Assembly: GCA_002343425.1 (NCBI GenBank)
Contig: DDSO01000071.1
Location: forward strand, 1 to 20,447
Reading direction: 5' to 3'
DNA length: 20,447 nucleotides
From: Brevundimonas sp. UBA2388
Lineage (GTDB): Bacteria > Pseudomonadota > Alphaproteobacteria > Caulobacterales > Caulobacteraceae
This document shows, one piece after another, positions 13,239-20,447 of the stretch. Below the pieces are notes generated by a model that was not told where the DNA came from, made no database searches, and was given only the letters and a program-made list of their open reading frames with translations. Every line of letters begins with the position of its first letter. The first letter of the stretch is position 1. A program made the position numbers and the translations under genes.

Positions 13239-14795
13239 CTACGGCCCGACGTCGGTCGCCACCCGCGCGCCGTCATCGACCGGCCGCGGCAGGCTGAGAG
13301 CGATGCCGAGGGCCTGCGCCAGTTTGGCGTCGCGGCTGTAGACGTCCTCGCGGAAGGCAACGCGGCCCTGGCCGTCGACGAAGGCGGTCCAGTACAGCAG
13401 GCGCACGCTGATCTCGCGGCCGGTCTGGATGCGACGGGTCTGCCGGCTGTCCTGGGCGGCGTCAAACTGTTCCAGCAGGGTCGGATCGGGCGACAGCAAC
13501 AGACGGGCGAATTCGACGGCGTTCTGCACGCGCACACAGCCGTGTGACCGGTGCCGGAAGGCGAGATTGAAGGCGGCCTTTGACGGGGTGTCGTGCAGGA
13601 AGATGGCGTAGCTGTCCCTCAGTTCGAACTTCACATAGCCGAGCGCGGCGGTCGGGCCGGCGCGCTGGATGACGGTGCCGTTCTGTATGTACATGTTCTG
13701 GCTGGCCAGATAGGCGGGGCCGCGCGGCAGGATTTCATTGCGCGCTATGCTGGAAGGCACATACCAGGGCGGGTTGGCGACGACCGAGGCGAAAGGCTTC
13801 TCAAGGCTGGGCGTCTGGTTGGCGGCCGTGCCGACGACGACCCGGTTGGAGTGTACCGGTCGGCCATCCTTCCAGTAGACCATGATGGCGGCTGCGGTGT
13901 TGACCTCGATGCGTTCGGGCGCGACCTCGCGTTTCAGCCAGCGGCGGCGCTCGAGGTTGAGGGCAATCTGGCGGGCCCGATCTTCAGCCGAGGCCGAGAG
14001 GGACCGTTGGGTACCCGTGCCCACGCGCCCGTCGGCCACGAGGCCGTGGCGGATCTGGAAACCGCGGACGGCGGCCTGCAGTTCGGGCCCGTAGACGATG
14101 CCCATGCTGCCCAGGCGTGCACCGTCGGCGGCGGTGAGGTCACCTTCGGCCACCAGACGCTGGATCAATGCGGGAATCCGCGCGTCGCTCATGCCCGGCT
14201 CGATGGTCGTGCCTTGGCGGAAGACCGGCCAGCCGCCGTCGCGGATCAGGCGGCGATAGCGGATATAGCCGGCGGACAGGTTGGAATAGCCGATGTCGGT
14301 CGGGGCCAGGCCCTCAAACCAGTCGACCAGACGGTTCTGGGCGAGTGCGTCGTTCAGCCCGACCGGCAGGTCGACGCGGTTCTTCTGCATCTCCCAGAGG
14401 TCCTCGACGGTCTCGGGGCGAACCCGACCCTCCGCGAGAACGCGGCCATAGCTCATGGCGGCGGCGGTGGTCCGCATTTCAGCGGAGTCGGGTGCCGACG
14501 CGAGGGCCTCGAAATCGAAATAATCGCTCTGCGACAGGCCATGGCGCTCAGCGCGGCCGGCGGCGGTCTGAAGCGTGCGAAGGCGTTCGGCTGTCCAGAC
14601 GGGCCGCCAGCCGTTCAGCTCATAGAAGGCGCGGACATCGGGTTGGATCGTGGCAGGCAGGCGCGCAAGTTGATCGTTGAAGCTGTCATAGAAGGCGACA
14701 GCGCCGGGATCGCGGGTCTGGGCCCGGGCCGCCAGTCCGATGGATGACGCGAAAGCCGACACGGCCGCGCCAAGTCCCAGTTGCCGTCGATTCAT
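13239..14795 (-). CDS. YcbB-type L,D-transpeptidase, exported
   Basis: L,D-transpeptidases form 3-3 peptidoglycan crosslinks in the periplasm. The 518-residue protein has a signal peptide (1-25, cleavage at ARA/Q) whose twin-arginine NRRQLGLG start suggests possible Tat export. It has a large N-terminal scaffold domain (FYELNGWRPVWT typical of the family) and a peptidoglycan-binding domain (about 205-268). The YkuD catalytic domain ends in HRSHGCVRV with active-site Cys420, preceded by FLHDTPSK. Order and size match YcbB/LdtD. The start is ATG 14793-14795; further upstream extension lacks signal-peptide logic. It converges with rcdA with a gap of 8 bp. No terminator is seen between them. Confidence 0.93.
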   Translation of the reverse strand: MNRRQLGLGAAVSAFASSIGLAARAQTRDPGAVAFYDSFNDQLARLPATIQPDVRAFYELNGWRPVWTAERLRTLQTAAGRAERHGLSQSDYFDFEALASAPDSAEMRTTAAAMSYGRVLAEGRVRPETVEDLWEMQKNRVDLPVGLNDALAQNRLVDWFEGLAPTDIGYSNLSAGYIRYRRLIRDGGWPVFRQGTTIEPGMSDARIPALIQRLVAEGDLTAADGARLGSMGIVYGPELQAAVRGFQIRHGLVADGRVGTGTQRSLSASAEDRARQIALNLERRRWLKREVAPERIEVNTAAAIMVYWKDGRPVHSNRVVVGTAANQTPSLEKPFASVVANPPWYVPSSIARNEILPRGPAYLASQNMYIQNGTVIQRAGPTAALGYVKFELRDSYAIFLHDTPSKAAFNLAFRHRSHGCVRVQNAVEFARLLLSPDPTLLEQFDAAQDSRQTRRIQTGREISVRLLYWTAFVDGQGRVAFREDVYSRDAKLAQALGIALSLPRPVDDGARVATDVGP

Positions 14796-14880
14796 CGTCA
14801 CGATCTCTTCGCCCGCTTCGACACGGGACCCCACGTCCACGCCCCCGAAGCCAACGTCGCCATGTTATCGGCGTTCCGGG

Positions 14881-14917
14881 CAAACAGAAAGGCGCCGGTC
14901 CGGAGACCGACGCCTTT
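14881..14917 (-). terminator. Intrinsic terminator downstream of rpmE
   Basis: AAAGGCG-C-CGGTC, loop CGGA, GACCG-A-CGCCTTT (14888-14917) forms a 12-bp stem with one mismatch. In the minus direction it is followed by TTTCTGTTTG. It lies about 55 bp after the rpmE stop. On the plus strand the T-tract is weaker. Confidence 0.85.
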
Positions 14918-14971
14918 GTGGTCGTCTTGCCGCGGGGTGTGGCCTGAAAGCCCGTTCCCCGTGGATCAGGC

Positions 14972-15196
14972 CTACTTCTTGATGAAGCCTGCGAACTTGT
15001 TGTTGAAGCGCGAAACGCGGCCGCCGCGGTCCAGCAGGTGCTGGTTGCCGCCGGTCCAGGCCGGGTGGGTCAGCGGATCGATGTCGAGGTTCAGGACGGC
15101 GCCTTCCTTCTGGTAGGTCGAGCGCGTCTGATAGGTCGTACCATCGGTCATCGTCACGGTGATGAAGTGGTAGTCGGGGTGCGTATCCGCCTTCAT
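14972..15196 (-). CDS. rpmE: 50S ribosomal protein L31
   Basis: The 74-residue protein carries the L31 pattern [20 protein letters not shown], then [17 protein letters not shown] and the C-terminal RVSRFNNKF. The zinc-binding Cys residues of some L31 proteins are absent, making this the Cys-less form common in alphaproteobacteria. The start is ATG 15194-15196 with an AGGA upstream; a longer frame to 15598 runs antisense to the ABC exporter gene and is rejected. It is monocistronic, divergent from that gene, and followed by an intrinsic terminator. Confidence 0.97.
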   Translation of the reverse strand: MKADTHPDYHFITVTMTDGTTYQTRSTYQKEGAVLNLDIDPLTHPAWTGGNQHLLDRGGRVSRFNNKFAGFIKK

Positions 15197-15256
15197 GGTC
15201 CTGGTCCGGTCTCTGCGCGATGACGATGCCGACCGTCGGAGCGCGAAAATGAGAAA

Positions 15257-15276
15257 TCCCGCCTTCTGGGGCGGGA
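15257..15276 (-). promoter_or_regulatory. Terminator-like hairpin in the rpmE leader
   Basis: TCCCGCC and GGCGGGA form a perfect 7-bp stem with a six-base loop. Read on the minus strand the stem is followed by TTTCTCATTTTC, giving a weak intrinsic-terminator shape 60 bp upstream of rpmE. It could be an attenuator-like leader element or a boundary between the divergent genes. No L31-binding mimic was recognised. Confidence 0.4.
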
Positions 15277-15328
15277 ATGAGCGGCGGCGTTTACACCGGG
15301 GGCCGTTCCGGGGCAAGAGGCGCGCGCC

Positions 15329-17179
15329 ATGACAGATGCAACCGCCAATCCCGACGCCGCCGCCGACATCCGGGGACGGCCGGGCGCGGGCGCCCAGTTG
15401 GCCGAACAGATGGGCGAGGCCGGGGAGCGCCGGGAGCGACGGCGGGACGTTCGCCCGCTCGGACGGTTGTTCCCTTATGCGATGCGGCACAAGGGCCACG
15501 TCGTCATGGCCGCCTTCTGGCTGATCCTGTCCACTGCGGCCTCGCTGGCCCTGACGGCCGCCGCCCGCGGCGCGATCGACAATGGGTTCGAGAACCACGG
15601 CGCCCAGTTGAACCTGTGGTTCCTGCTGCTGGGCGCCAACGCCCTGTTCCTCGGCGTCGCCACAGCCGTCCGCTACTATTTCGTGACCAAGACCGGCGAG
15701 CGGGTCATCGCCGACCTGCGCAAGGGCCTGTTCGGGCGGATCCTGACGCTGGACCCGGCTTTCTACGCCTCGATGCGAACCGGTGAGGTGCTGTCGCGCC
15801 TGACCACGGACATCGCCCTGGTCGAGACCCTGCTGACGACCTCTGTGTCGTTCGCCCTGCGGAATTTCCTGACCCTGATCGGCGGCACGATCCTGCTGTT
15901 CGTGGTCAGTCCCAAGCTGACGGGCATGGTGTTGCTGGTGGTTCCGCTGCTGCTGGGGCCGATCTTCCTGTTCGGCCGGACGGTCCGCAAGTTGACGGTC
16001 GCCTCGCAGGACCGGTTCGCCAACGCCGTCGGTTTCGCGGGCGAGAGCGTGGACGCTATCGAGACGGTGCAGGCCTTCGGCCGCGAGGCCAGCGCCATCG
16101 AGCGCTTCGGCGCGGCGGTCGAGGCGGCGTTCGGCGTCTCGCTGGTGCGGATGAGGGCGCGGGCCTTCATGACCGCCATGATCATCGTGGTCATGTTCGG
16201 CGGCGTCAGCCTTGTGCTGTGGCTGGGCGCCCAGGATGTGATCGCCGGTCGAATGACGCCGGGCGCCCTGCTGCAGTTCGTGCTGCTGGCCGTGTTCGTG
16301 GCCGGCGCCGTCGGGGCTCTGGGCGAGAGCTGGGGCGATGTGCAGAAGGCCGCCGGAGCGATGGAGCGGATCGACGAACTGATGCGCGCCGAGGCGGCCA
16401 TCCGGCCGCCGGAGACGCCGACGGTCCTGCCGGAACCGGCGACCGGCGAGGTTTCGATGTCCGCTGTCCAGTTCGCCTATCCCGGGCGACCCGACCTGCC
16501 GGCGCTCAAGGGTTTCTCGCTGACGGTGCGGCCGGGCGAGACGGTGGCTCTGGTCGGGCCTTCCGGTGCGGGGAAGAGCACGGTCTTCCGGCTGTTGCTG
16601 CGCTTCTACGATCCGCAGTCAGGCATGGTCTCGGTGGATGGCGTCGACGTGCGCTCCGCCGATCCTGTCGCCGTTCGCGGCCGGTTCGCCTGGGTGTCGC
16701 AGGAGGCGCCGCTGTTCTCGGGTTCCGCCAGCGAAAACATCCGCTTTGGCCGCGAACTCGCCAGCGATGACGAAGTTCGCGCCGCCGCCGAGGAGGCTCA
16801 GGCGCTGGGCTTTGTCGAGGCGTTGCCGGAAGGGTTCAACACGCCCCTGGGTGAGCGCGGCAAGAGCCTGTCGGGCGGCCAGCGGCAGAGGATGGCCATC
16901 GCCCGCGCGCTGGTCCGTGATGCGCCGATCCTGCTGCTGGACGAGGCGACCTCGGCGCTGGATGCCGAAAATGAGCGACTGGTGCAGGCGGCTCTGGACC
17001 AGGCCATGGAAGGCCGAACGACCATCGTCATCGCCCACCGGCTGGCTACGGTCCTGCGGGCCGACCGGATCGTGGTGATGGAGGACGGCAAGGTCGTTCA
17101 GGAGGGCACGCACCAGGCGCTGATGGTCCAGGGTGGACTGTACGCCCGGCTGGCCGAGCTCCAGTTCCGGGCTGACTAG
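15329..17179 (+). CDS. ABC exporter, fused permease and ATPase (MsbA/multidrug type)
   Basis: The 616-residue half-transporter has an N-terminal membrane domain (six predicted helices, about residues 50-330) and a C-terminal ATPase. The ATPase contains Walker [10 protein letters not shown] (410-418), the signature LSGGQRQR (from 514), Walker [12 protein letters not shown] and the H-loop IAHRL. These exporters work as dimers in the inner membrane and move lipids, peptides or drugs outward; the substrate cannot be read from sequence. The first 40 residues are a polar cytoplasmic tail. ATG 15329 is the start; the ribosome binding site is weak. The stop codon shares the palindrome CTAG with that of the convergent oxygenase gene. 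Confidence 0.95.
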   Translation: MTDATANPDAAADIRGRPGAGAQLAEQMGEAGERRERRRDVRPLGRLFPYAMRHKGHVVMAAFWLILSTAASLALTAAARGAIDNGFENHGAQLNLWFLLLGANALFLGVATAVRYYFVTKTGERVIADLRKGLFGRILTLDPAFYASMRTGEVLSRLTTDIALVETLLTTSVSFALRNFLTLIGGTILLFVVSPKLTGMVLLVVPLLLGPIFLFGRTVRKLTVASQDRFANAVGFAGESVDAIETVQAFGREASAIERFGAAVEAAFGVSLVRMRARAFMTAMIIVVMFGGVSLVLWLGAQDVIAGRMTPGALLQFVLLAVFVAGAVGALGESWGDVQKAAGAMERIDELMRAEAAIRPPETPTVLPEPATGEVSMSAVQFAYPGRPDLPALKGFSLTVRPGETVALVGPSGAGKSTVFRLLLRFYDPQSGMVSVDGVDVRSADPVAVRGRFAWVSQEAPLFSGSASENIRFGRELASDDEVRAAAEEAQALGFVEALPEGFNTPLGERGKSLSGGQRQRMAIARALVRDAPILLLDEATSALDAENERLVQAALDQAMEGRTTIVIAHRLATVLRADRIVVMEDGKVVQEGTHQALMVQGGLYARLAELQFRAD

Positions 17180-18219
17180 GCGGTCAGGGACGGGTCCAGG
17201 TATTTGAGGTTGGCCTCACGGATCCGCGCCGCCGCATCGTCGTAGAGGAAGGGCAGGAAGGCGAACCGCTCGCCCTTCGTGACCGCCGTGGCCTCGTGCA
17301 GGATCGAGCAGGAGAAGACGACCGCGCCGCCGGGCGGCGGACGGTATGTGCGCGGGCCGAACTCCGGGAAGCGCAGGTCCCCGCCCTCATAGTCCGCGTT
17401 CAGGTTGATCGAGACCGCGAACCGCCGGTGGGCCGTGCCCCTGGTGGTGTTGTCGCGATGTGGACGGAAGAAGCCGCCGGATTCCGCGTCGTAGCGGGCG
17501 ACCAGATAGCGTTCGATCCGCGTGGCCTTGAAGTTGAAGACCTTCTGGATCTGCGGCATCAGACGACGGTTGAGGCGTGCGACAACCTGCTTCTGCAGGG
17601 ACTCGTTTTCGATGATGACGTCCGAACGCCGCTTGTGGTTGTCGTCCGTCATCAGGGTGGTGACGCCGTCCACCTCACGCATGAAGCCGGACCGCTGTCC
17701 GCCGACTTCGCGGTAGAGGGCGATCAGCTGCTCGCAAAAGGCCGGTTCGAAGATGCGCGGTGTGAGCAGAACGGGCGCCGAGCTTTCGGGGCCGCCGTGG
17801 CGGCCGGGCGGTGGCAGGGTGGCTATGCGGTCGATGAGCTCTGCGGCCTGATCCGCGCCGACGGTCGCCATGACGTGCAGGGCCGGGTCGACCAGGCACC
17901 AGCGTTCGGCGTCAGTCGCGCCATAGAGGGCGGCGACCGCGCCATCCTCGTCGAACAGGAAGCGCAGGCCGGGCAGGCTGTCTGCACGCTGTCCCCGGCC
18001 CCTGTCCTTTCCGACGATGACGACAAAGACGCTGGCGTGGGCATCGTTGAAGGCCGCGCGCTGCCGTTCGATTGTGGCGAGGGCGCGGGCGACTGTGGGC
18101 CCCGCCGGGACGATGGCCAGCAGCAGATAGCGGCCCGCCGCCGAGTCGAAGACGTAGCGGGGGTTGCTGACCCCGGCGGTCGCAAAGGTGGGGGCGGGGT
18201 CGCCGTACAGAAGCGCCAT
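17176..18219 (-). CDS. 2OG-Fe(II) oxygenase with an N-terminal redoxin-like domain
   Basis: The C-terminal half (about 150-347) is a prolyl-hydroxylase-type 2-oxoglutarate/Fe(II) dioxygenase. The iron ligands are visible as HRD (His254, Asp256) and His308 in CSILHEA; Arg318 in KGERF is the likely 2OG-binding residue. The N-terminal part (about 1-135) has the pattern of a peroxiredoxin/thioredoxin-like fold (GDPAPTF, VFVVIVGKD, LRFLFDEDGAVAALYG). It lacks a cysteine where the peroxidatic residue should be, so it is probably a non-catalytic module. The start is ATG 18217-18219; GTG three codons upstream is possible. The substrate is unknown. It converges on the ABC exporter gene with a 3-base overlap. 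Confidence 0.88.
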   Translation of the reverse strand: MALLYGDPAPTFATAGVSNPRYVFDSAAGRYLLLAIVPAGPTVARALATIERQRAAFNDAHASVFVVIVGKDRGRGQRADSLPGLRFLFDEDGAVAALYGATDAERWCLVDPALHVMATVGADQAAELIDRIATLPPPGRHGGPESSAPVLLTPRIFEPAFCEQLIALYREVGGQRSGFMREVDGVTTLMTDDNHKRRSDVIIENESLQKQVVARLNRRLMPQIQKVFNFKATRIERYLVARYDAESGGFFRPHRDNTTRGTAHRRFAVSINLNADYEGGDLRFPEFGPRTYRPPPGGAVVFSCSILHEATAVTKGERFAFLPFLYDDAAARIREANLKYLDPSLTA

Positions 18220-18280
18220 GGAGGCCACCGTGCACGGAAAACCGCCCCGGCTTCAAGGGCGTGACCCGGCGGCCAGCCGT

Positions 18281-18718
18281 TCAGTCGAGCGCGGCGGCGA
18301 TCTGGTCGGCGAAGGCGCGCAGGGCGGCACCGTCGGCCATCCGCCCATGGCTGTGTTCCTTCAGCCGTCGGTTCGACCAGCGGGGAATGATGTGGAAATG
18401 CAGATGGAAGACGCTCTGGCCGCCAGCCGCGCCATTCAGTTGCATGATCTTGAAGCCTTCAGGCCGCAGCGCCTTCTCGACGGCGCGGGCCGTGCGCTGG
18501 ACCGCGGCTGTCAGGCGGGCGAGGGCGTCGGCCTCGATGTCCAGCAGCGTCTGGGCCGTCGAGGTCTTCGAAATGACCAGGACGTGGCCGTCGGACTGCG
18601 GAAACACGTCCATGAAGGCCAGCACATGGTCGTCCTCCCAGACTGTCACCGAGGGAACCTCGCCGCGAAGGATCTTTGCGAAGATGTTGTTCGGATCGTA
18701 GGGGGCGTTCAGGCTCAT
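18281..18718 (-). CDS. HIT family nucleotide-binding hydrolase
   Basis: HIT proteins hydrolyse nucleoside phosphoramidates or dinucleoside polyphosphates. The 145-residue protein has the opening NNIFAKILRGEVPSVTVWED, the FPQSDGHVLVISK block, and the histidine triad HLHFHII (His105, 107, 109) with the following IPRW. Length is as in bacterial HinT-like members, with a slightly longer tail. ATG 18716-18718 is the start. It lies 60 bp upstream of the oxygenase gene in the same orientation and could be co-transcribed. Confidence 0.95.
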   Translation of the reverse strand: MSLNAPYDPNNIFAKILRGEVPSVTVWEDDHVLAFMDVFPQSDGHVLVISKTSTAQTLLDIEADALARLTAAVQRTARAVEKALRPEGFKIMQLNGAAGGQSVFHLHFHIIPRWSNRRLKEHSHGRMADGAALRAFADQIAAALD

Positions 18719-18820
18719 CGAGGGCTCCGTGGGTCAGGGACACCGTAGCAACCGGCGGCGATAACGGGGAGCCCCGCGCGCCGTTTCGCGTTATCGTCAT
18801 CCTCGAGTCGGGAGAGACCC

Positions 18821-19177
18821 ATGCTGCGTTTCATCGTCCAGTTTCTCGTTACTTGTCTGGCCCTGTGGCTGGCGGCGCAGGTCGTGCCGGGGGTGGGCTT
18901 CACCGACACGCCGTCGCTGCTGCTGGCGGCGATCCTGCTGGGGATGGCCAACGCCATCGTCCGGCCGATCCTGACGGTGGTGACCTTCCCGTTGACGATC
19001 ATCACCTTCGGCCTGTTCCTGCTGGTGGTGAATGCGGCGGTGATCGGGCTGGTGGCGATGCTGCTGGGCGGGTTTGTGGTCGACGGCCTGAAGGCCGGCA
19101 TCGGCGCGGCGATCGTCACCGGCATCGTCAGCTGGATCGCCGGCTGGTTCATTGGCGACGGGAAGCGCGCCGACTGA
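18821..19177 (+). CDS. Small membrane protein of the phage holin superfamily IV (PF04020)
   Basis: The 118-residue hydrophobic protein has about four transmembrane helices (roughly 4-22, 31-48, 52-80, 88-113). It carries the conserved family features: a VPGVGFTD loop, LGMANAIVRPILTVVTFPLT, and a short charged C-terminus (GDGKRAD). Despite the family name, chromosomal members are widespread and their role is not established; nothing here suggests a prophage. ATG 18821 is preceded by GGGAGAG. It stands alone between convergent and divergent neighbours. Confidence 0.9.
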   Translation: MLRFIVQFLVTCLALWLAAQVVPGVGFTDTPSLLLAAILLGMANAIVRPILTVVTFPLTIITFGLFLLVVNAAVIGLVAMLLGGFVVDGLKAGIGAAIVTGIVSWIAGWFIGDGKRAD

Positions 19178-19181
19178 ACCA

Positions 19182-20330
19182 TCAGCCGCCCCTCCGGAAC
19201 GGCGAGAGTTCGTCGGTCATGACCGCGATCTCGGCCTCGACGGCGGGCCGCTCGCCATCGAGGTAGCGGGCCACCGGATCGCGCAGGGCCGGGTCGGCGA
19301 TGAAATGGGCCGAGTAGACGGGGGAGGGCAGGTAGCCGCGGGCGATCTTGTGCTCGCCTTGCGCGCCGGCCTCGACCCGGGACAGGCCGCGCGCGATCGC
19401 GAACTCGACGGCCTGATAGTAGCAGAGCTCGAAATGGAGAAAGGGGACCTCCTCCAGCGCGCCCCACTGGCGGCCGTACAAGGCGTCGCGGCCGATCAGG
19501 TTAAGGGCGCCGGCGATGGCGACACCGTCGCGGAAGGCCATGACCAGGGCGATACGATCGGCCATCGTCGCGCCAAGGCGGGTGAAGAAGTCGCGTGTCA
19601 GATAGGGGCGGCCCCACTTCCGCTCGCCGGTGTCCATGTAGAAGGCGAAGAAGGCGTCCCAGTGCGCCTCCATGATGTCCGCGCCGGTCAGGACGCGGAT
19701 GTCGAGGCCTGCCTGCGCCTCGCGCCGCTCGCGGCGGATGGTCTTGCGGCGGCTGGACGACAGGGCGGACAGGAAGTCATCAAAGGTCGCATAGCCGCCG
19801 TTGCGCCAGACGTACTGCATGTCCTGCCGTTGCAGCAGGCCGGCCGCGCCCATGGCGGTCCAGTCGTCCCCGGTCGGGAAGTTGACGTGCAGGGATGAGA
19901 CGCCCAGCCGTTCGGTCAGGGCGATGGCCCCCTGGAGCAGGGCCTGCCGCACCGTGTCGGCGCCGGCATCGGGATGGGCGAGGAAGCGCGGGCCGGTGAC
20001 GGGGGTGAAGGGCACGGCGGACAGGAGTTTGGGATAGTAGCGGCCGCCGGCGCGCTGATAGGCGTCGGCCCAGCTGTGGTCGAAAACGTATTCGCCCTGG
20101 CTGTGGCCCTTGAGCCAGAGGGGCATGACGCCGAGGACGTGGCCGGCCTCATCGCGCAGGGACAGGTGGCGGCCGGCCCAGCCCTGCGCCGGGACGGCGC
20201 TGCCGGAGGCTTCGCAGGCGTCGAGGAAGTCGAAGCTGAGGAAGGGATCGCCGGAGGAAGACGCGCAGGCGTCCCAGGCCTCGCGGCCTATGTCGGCGAC
20301 GGTGTTGTGGACGTGGATTCGGAAATCCAT
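19182..20330 (-). CDS. DUF482 (PF04339) GNAT/FemAB-like acyltransferase-type protein
   Basis: The 382-residue protein matches the DUF482 family, which has the double GNAT fold of FemAB-type aminoacyl- or acyltransferases. Visible landmarks are the opening WDACASSSGDPFLSFDFLDA, EYVFDHSWADAY, VTGPRFL, SSSRRKTIRRERREA, FYMDTGERKWGRPYLTRDFF and the C-terminal FELCYYQAVEFAIARGLSRV followed by GAQGEHKIARGY. These are well conserved in alphaproteobacteria; the substrate is not known. The start is ATG 20328-20330 with GGGG seven bases upstream; GTG two codons earlier is possible. It lies 4 bp from the convergent holin-IV gene. Its upstream region contains the long palindrome at the window edge. Confidence 0.92.
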   Translation of the reverse strand: MDFRIHVHNTVADIGREAWDACASSSGDPFLSFDFLDACEASGSAVPAQGWAGRHLSLRDEAGHVLGVMPLWLKGHSQGEYVFDHSWADAYQRAGGRYYPKLLSAVPFTPVTGPRFLAHPDAGADTVRQALLQGAIALTERLGVSSLHVNFPTGDDWTAMGAAGLLQRQDMQYVWRNGGYATFDDFLSALSSSRRKTIRRERREAQAGLDIRVLTGADIMEAHWDAFFAFYMDTGERKWGRPYLTRDFFTRLGATMADRIALVMAFRDGVAIAGALNLIGRDALYGRQWGALEEVPFLHFELCYYQAVEFAIARGLSRVEAGAQGEHKIARGYLPSPVYSAHFIADPALRDPVARYLDGERPAVEAEIAVMTDELSPFRRGG

Positions 20331-20359
20331 GCTCACGCCCCGCGAAGCGGGTTCATCAC

Positions 20360-20447
20360 AACGAACACAACGGAATCACAGCGGGCACAACGGGGCCAGA
20401 GCCAGGTGCAATACCGTTGTGTTCGCTGTGATTCCGTTGTGTTCGTT
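20360..20447. repeat. Long inverted repeat at the right edge
   Basis: The 24-base arm at 20360-20383 (begins AACGAACACAACGGAATC, ends ACAGCG) is the exact reverse complement of 20424-20447. Two mismatched bases on each side (GG/TT) are followed inward by a further perfect 8-bp stem, CACAACGG (20386-20393) with CCGTTGTG (20414-20421), around a 20-base loop. The total is 32 paired bases of 34. The motif CACAACG recurs within each arm. The window ends with the arm, so the repeat may continue. It lies 30 bp upstream of the DUF482 gene and has no T-tract. Confidence 0.93.

Noticed and set aside
13593..14747. 384-residue plus-strand frame opposite the L,D-transpeptidase gene
   Set aside because: No recognisable domain, and the opposite strand carries an intact YkuD catalytic motif.
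18821..19177. Holin-family gene as a sign of prophage
   Set aside because: PF04020 members are common chromosomal membrane proteins and no other phage genes are present.
1..20447. CRISPR array, tRNA, rRNA or insertion sequence
   Set aside because: No regularly spaced repeats, cloverleaf signatures, rRNA motifs or transposase frames were found on reading both strands.

Overview
The window looks like chromosome of a Caulobacterales alphaproteobacterium, most likely Brevundimonas or a close relative. This rests on the high GC content and on lineage-restricted families: TrcR (DUF1013), RcdA (DUF1465), DUF1192, two DUF465 proteins, and the alphaproteobacterial COQ9 family next to rpsU. The assignment comes from protein families recognised by eye, not from a database search.

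Layout. 1-1004: the 5' part of rpsU (minus), apparently starting at CTG, divergent from a COQ9-family gene. 1005-5866: a looser accessory interval. It holds a small lysophospholipid acyltransferase-like gene, a 3' remnant of a TPR-like gene, two tandem paralogous lipoproteins of unknown family, a probably frameshifted small gene, a secreted TPR protein, several degenerate copies of an inverted repeat built on GTCCGCTTT/AAAGCGGAC, and a 625-bp gene-free stretch containing a possible structured RNA. 5867-9495: purE-purK (minus), a small GGDEF diguanylate cyclase, a DUF465 protein, and the ubiX-DUF2390 pair. 9612-13230: a second DUF465 gene with a strong terminator, trcR, a secreted CVNH plus beta/gamma-crystallin protein, a PIG3-type quinone oxidoreductase, DUF1192 and rcdA. 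13239-20330: a YcbB-type L,D-transpeptidase, rpmE, a fused ABC exporter, a redoxin-like/2OG-Fe(II) oxygenase fusion, a HIT protein, a four-TM small membrane protein and a DUF482 (GNAT/FemAB-like) protein. The window ends inside a long, nearly perfect inverted repeat.

How the genes relate. Most are single-gene or two-gene units with alternating orientation. Functional themes are de novo purine synthesis (purE/purK), ubiquinone synthesis (ubiX and COQ9), translation (rpsU, rpmE), and Caulobacter-type cell-cycle control (trcR, rcdA and a diguanylate cyclase, all within about 6 kb). Envelope functions include the L,D-transpeptidase, the ABC exporter and several exported proteins.

I found no CRISPR array, tRNA, rRNA, transposase or prophage module. 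The least explained material lies in the purK-COQ9 interval (lipoprotein pair, gene remnants, repeats, candidate RNA) and in the palindrome at the right edge.
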